DNA of 64,000 bases from Comamonas halotolerans. Lineage in GTDB: Bacteria; Pseudomonadota; Gammaproteobacteria; Burkholderiales; Burkholderiaceae_C. The stretch covers positions 1-64,000 of the forward strand of contig NZ_JASAUZ010000002.1 of NCBI RefSeq assembly GCF_030162935.1, given 5' to 3'. The notes under the pieces were generated by a model. The model was not told where the DNA came from. It worked only from the letters and a program-made list of their open reading frames with translations, and did not search any database. Of the stretch, positions 62,563-64,000 are shown one piece after another. The first letter of the stretch is position 1. Each line of letters begins with the position of its first letter. The position numbers and the translations under genes are program-made.

Positions 62563-63861
62563 ATGACATCAACCTGTGTCCAACGTACCCAGCAAGCCCT
62601 GCAGGCCATAGCAGCGGCTGGCGATGAAGGTACACGCATCTTCACCAAGGTTTACAACACCTCTGCGCTGACTGAGGCTGCCGCTGCCGATGCCCGTGCT
62701 GCAACAGGCATCTGTTTAGGTCCTCTTGATGGACGCATTGTGTCCATCAAGGACTTGTTCGATGTCGCTGGCGAACCAACCACGGCTGGCTCCAAAGTTC
62801 TGCGCAACGCCCCTGCAGCCAAGCAGGATGCGACCGTGGTTCAGCGGCTGCGTGCGGCTGGTGCGGTCATTATTGGCAAGACCAATATGACCGAGTTTGC
62901 CTTTTCGGGCATCGGCATCAATCCGCACTACGGCACGCCAGGCAATGCCAAAGACATCCACCGCATCCCCGGTGGCTCTTCATCGGGGGCGGGTGTGGCT
63001 GTAGCGCGTGGCATGTGCGAAATAGCCATCGGCTCCGACACCGGTGGATCCATCCGCATCCCTTCCGCACTCAATGGCGTCACTGGCTTCAAGCCCAGTC
63101 AATCGCGAACAGCGCGTGAAGGTGCTTTTCCACTGTCCTTCACTTTGGATACGGTGGGCCCGCTGGCACTGAACATTCAAGATTGTGCAATTGCCGATGC
63201 CGTCCTGTCGGGTGAAACGGTGGCGCCACTTGCGCAACGCTCCATCGACGGGCTTCGCATTGGCGTTCCCCACGGACTGTTGTTGAGCAATGCCGACCCC
63301 GAAGTGCTGCAGGCATTTCAGCAAACCATCAACAGGCTCGAAAGCCTGGGCGCCAGGATCAGGCCCTTGCAGGCAGAGTCACTGATAGAAGCCCCCTTCA
63401 AGCTCCAGGAGAACGGCACCTTGATTGCGTGCGAGGCTGCCTGCATCCACGCAACATTGTTTAAAGACGGCAAAGATGACCAGCTGGATGCGCTTGTGAA
63501 GTCACGCATAACGCGTGGGCAAACCATCCCTGCCGCCCACTACGTTGCTGTCCAGCAGGCACGTGCCAGACTGCTACCAGAGCTTGATGCAGCCATGGCT
63601 GACTTCGATGTACTGATGCTGCCGACTGTGCCCGTGGTTGCCCCCACGATTGCCAGCCTCAATGAAGCAGATGAATTCCACCGGATGAACATGCTCGTGC
63701 TGCGCAATACTTCTGTGTTCAACTTTTACGACCTGCCCGCTTGCTCCATCCCGATCACGCGTCAAGAACACGATTTGCCTGTTGGACTCATGCTCGTGGG
63801 ACCACGTCTAAAAGACCGTGACCTGCTCTCCGTAGCGCAAGCCATCGAAGCAGTTATATAA
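62563..63861 (+). CDS. Amidase signature-family hydrolase
   Basis: A 432-residue amidase. The Ser-cisSer-Lys triad is visible: Lys in GRIVSIKDLFDVAG, cis-Ser in RIPGGSSSGAGVAV and the nucleophile Ser in GSDTGGSIRIPSALNG. The C-terminal part ends with LPVGLMLVGPRLKDRDLLSV, typical of GatA-like amidases. No biuret or allophanate extension is present. It probably hydrolyses the amide compound imported by the TRAP system to a carboxylate and ammonia; substrate unknown. Last gene of the operon, followed by a terminator. Confidence 0.92.
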   Translation: MTSTCVQRTQQALQAIAAAGDEGTRIFTKVYNTSALTEAAAADARAATGICLGPLDGRIVSIKDLFDVAGEPTTAGSKVLRNAPAAKQDATVVQRLRAAGAVIIGKTNMTEFAFSGIGINPHYGTPGNAKDIHRIPGGSSSGAGVAVARGMCEIAIGSDTGGSIRIPSALNGVTGFKPSQSRTAREGAFPLSFTLDTVGPLALNIQDCAIADAVLSGETVAPLAQRSIDGLRIGVPHGLLLSNADPEVLQAFQQTINRLESLGARIRPLQAESLIEAPFKLQENGTLIACEAACIHATLFKDGKDDQLDALVKSRITRGQTIPAAHYVAVQQARARLLPELDAAMADFDVLMLPTVPVVAPTIASLNEADEFHRMNMLVLRNTSVFNFYDLPACSIPITRQEHDLPVGLMLVGPRLKDRDLLSVAQAIEAVI

Positions 63862-63899
63862 GCATGAAAAAGTAGCAAAGCTGCTTGGACAAGCATGAA

Positions 63900-63936
63900 A
63901 AAAGCCCGTCAATGCGTATGGCATCAACGGGCTTTT
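63900..63936. terminator. Bidirectional terminator after the amidase gene
   Basis: AAAAGCCCGT (63900-63909) pairs with ACGGGCTTTT (63927-63936), 10 bp, enclosing a small inner ATGC/GCAT hairpin, with a T-run after and an A-run before. It separates the operon from a gene converging from the right edge. A second hairpin, TGTGCCAGC/GCTGGCACA, follows at about 63940-63964. Confidence 0.85.
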
Positions 63937-63975
63937 TTATGTGTGCCAGCTCAGAGGCTGGCACAGCATCGCAGA

Positions 63976-64000
63976 TCAGGATTCACGCGAAGCACGCTTG
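63976..64000 (-). CDS. Possible 3' end of a minus-strand gene (window edge)
   Basis: TCA at 63976-63978 is a TGA stop on the minus strand, preceded by in-frame codons for KRASRES. The two hairpins to its left (63900 and 63940) are placed as terminators for a gene entering from the right. Only seven codons are visible, so the assignment is a guess from context. Confidence 0.3.

Overview
The window looks like a chromosomal segment of a betaproteobacterium of the order Burkholderiales, most likely a Comamonadaceae member close to Comamonas. This is inferred from gene content and order, not from a database match. The main clues are the smpB/ratA/rnfH/DUF4124/guaB/guaA block, the ygfZ-mltG-tmk-holB-pilZ-tatD block, tolB-pal-cpoB-tcdA, a Bug-type solute-binding protein fragment and a TRAP transporter.

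Bases 1-10100 are an accessory region that ends at a tRNA-Lys(UUU) gene. It holds the tail of a very large phage protein (LPD38-type), an intact IS3-family element with inverted ends and a 4-bp target duplication, small low-complexity or disordered genes, an AT-rich DUF421/isochorismatase-fold pair, the first part of an IS30-type transposase, a twice-frameshifted IS481-type transposase and the C-terminal half of a tyrosine integrase that points at the tRNA 3' end. This is the anatomy of a decayed island or prophage integrated in tRNA-Lys.

Bases 10262-24409 are mostly core genes: tcdA, cpoB, pal and tolB (envelope constriction), msbA (lipid A export), an exported ankyrin protein, tatD, pilZ, holB, tmk, mltG and ygfZ, a zinc alcohol dehydrogenase, tRNA-Pro(GGG), a short SSB-like protein and metQ. 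A PuuP-like permease with a long hairpin-rich leader lies between metQ and the convergent metNI genes.

Bases 28700-39820 are mixed metabolic and envelope genes: a lipoprotein, an Old Yellow Enzyme gene with an N-terminal frameshift, a potassium channel with a zinc ribbon, an SPFH-type lipoprotein with a small membrane partner, and an exported RidA/amine-oxidase/small-membrane-protein cluster behind a structured, terminator-containing leader. A LysR regulator diverges from a DsbA-like/degenerate-MBL/SnoaL-like/helical-protein operon. A 130-bp repeat with inverted ends occurs twice (15665 and 36073).

Bases 39856-49578 hold an iron-uptake locus behind a Fur-box-like site (FecI-type sigma factor, FecR-type anti-sigma factor, STN-domain TonB receptor, MFS transporter, 149-aa protein). 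It is bordered by decayed genes: a Bug protein fragment, a formyltransferase broken by a TA-repeat slip, and an ORF carrying eight TGCGGG repeats. An alpha/beta hydrolase follows.

Bases 49579-56298 are the purine and ribosome-rescue block, interrupted by a VapBC-like toxin-antitoxin pair with a three-site operator and a decayed DIP1984-family gene. Bases 56425-64000 hold a 3-hydroxyisobutyryl-CoA hydrolase-like gene and a catabolic operon: a GntR regulator diverging, across two identical palindromes, from DctP-DctQ-DctM, a DUF2848 protein and an amidase. The best candidates for undescribed biology are the amine-oxidase leader RNA, the permease leader, the 130-bp repeat, the Q/N/P-rich small-gene cluster and the degenerate-MBL redox operon.
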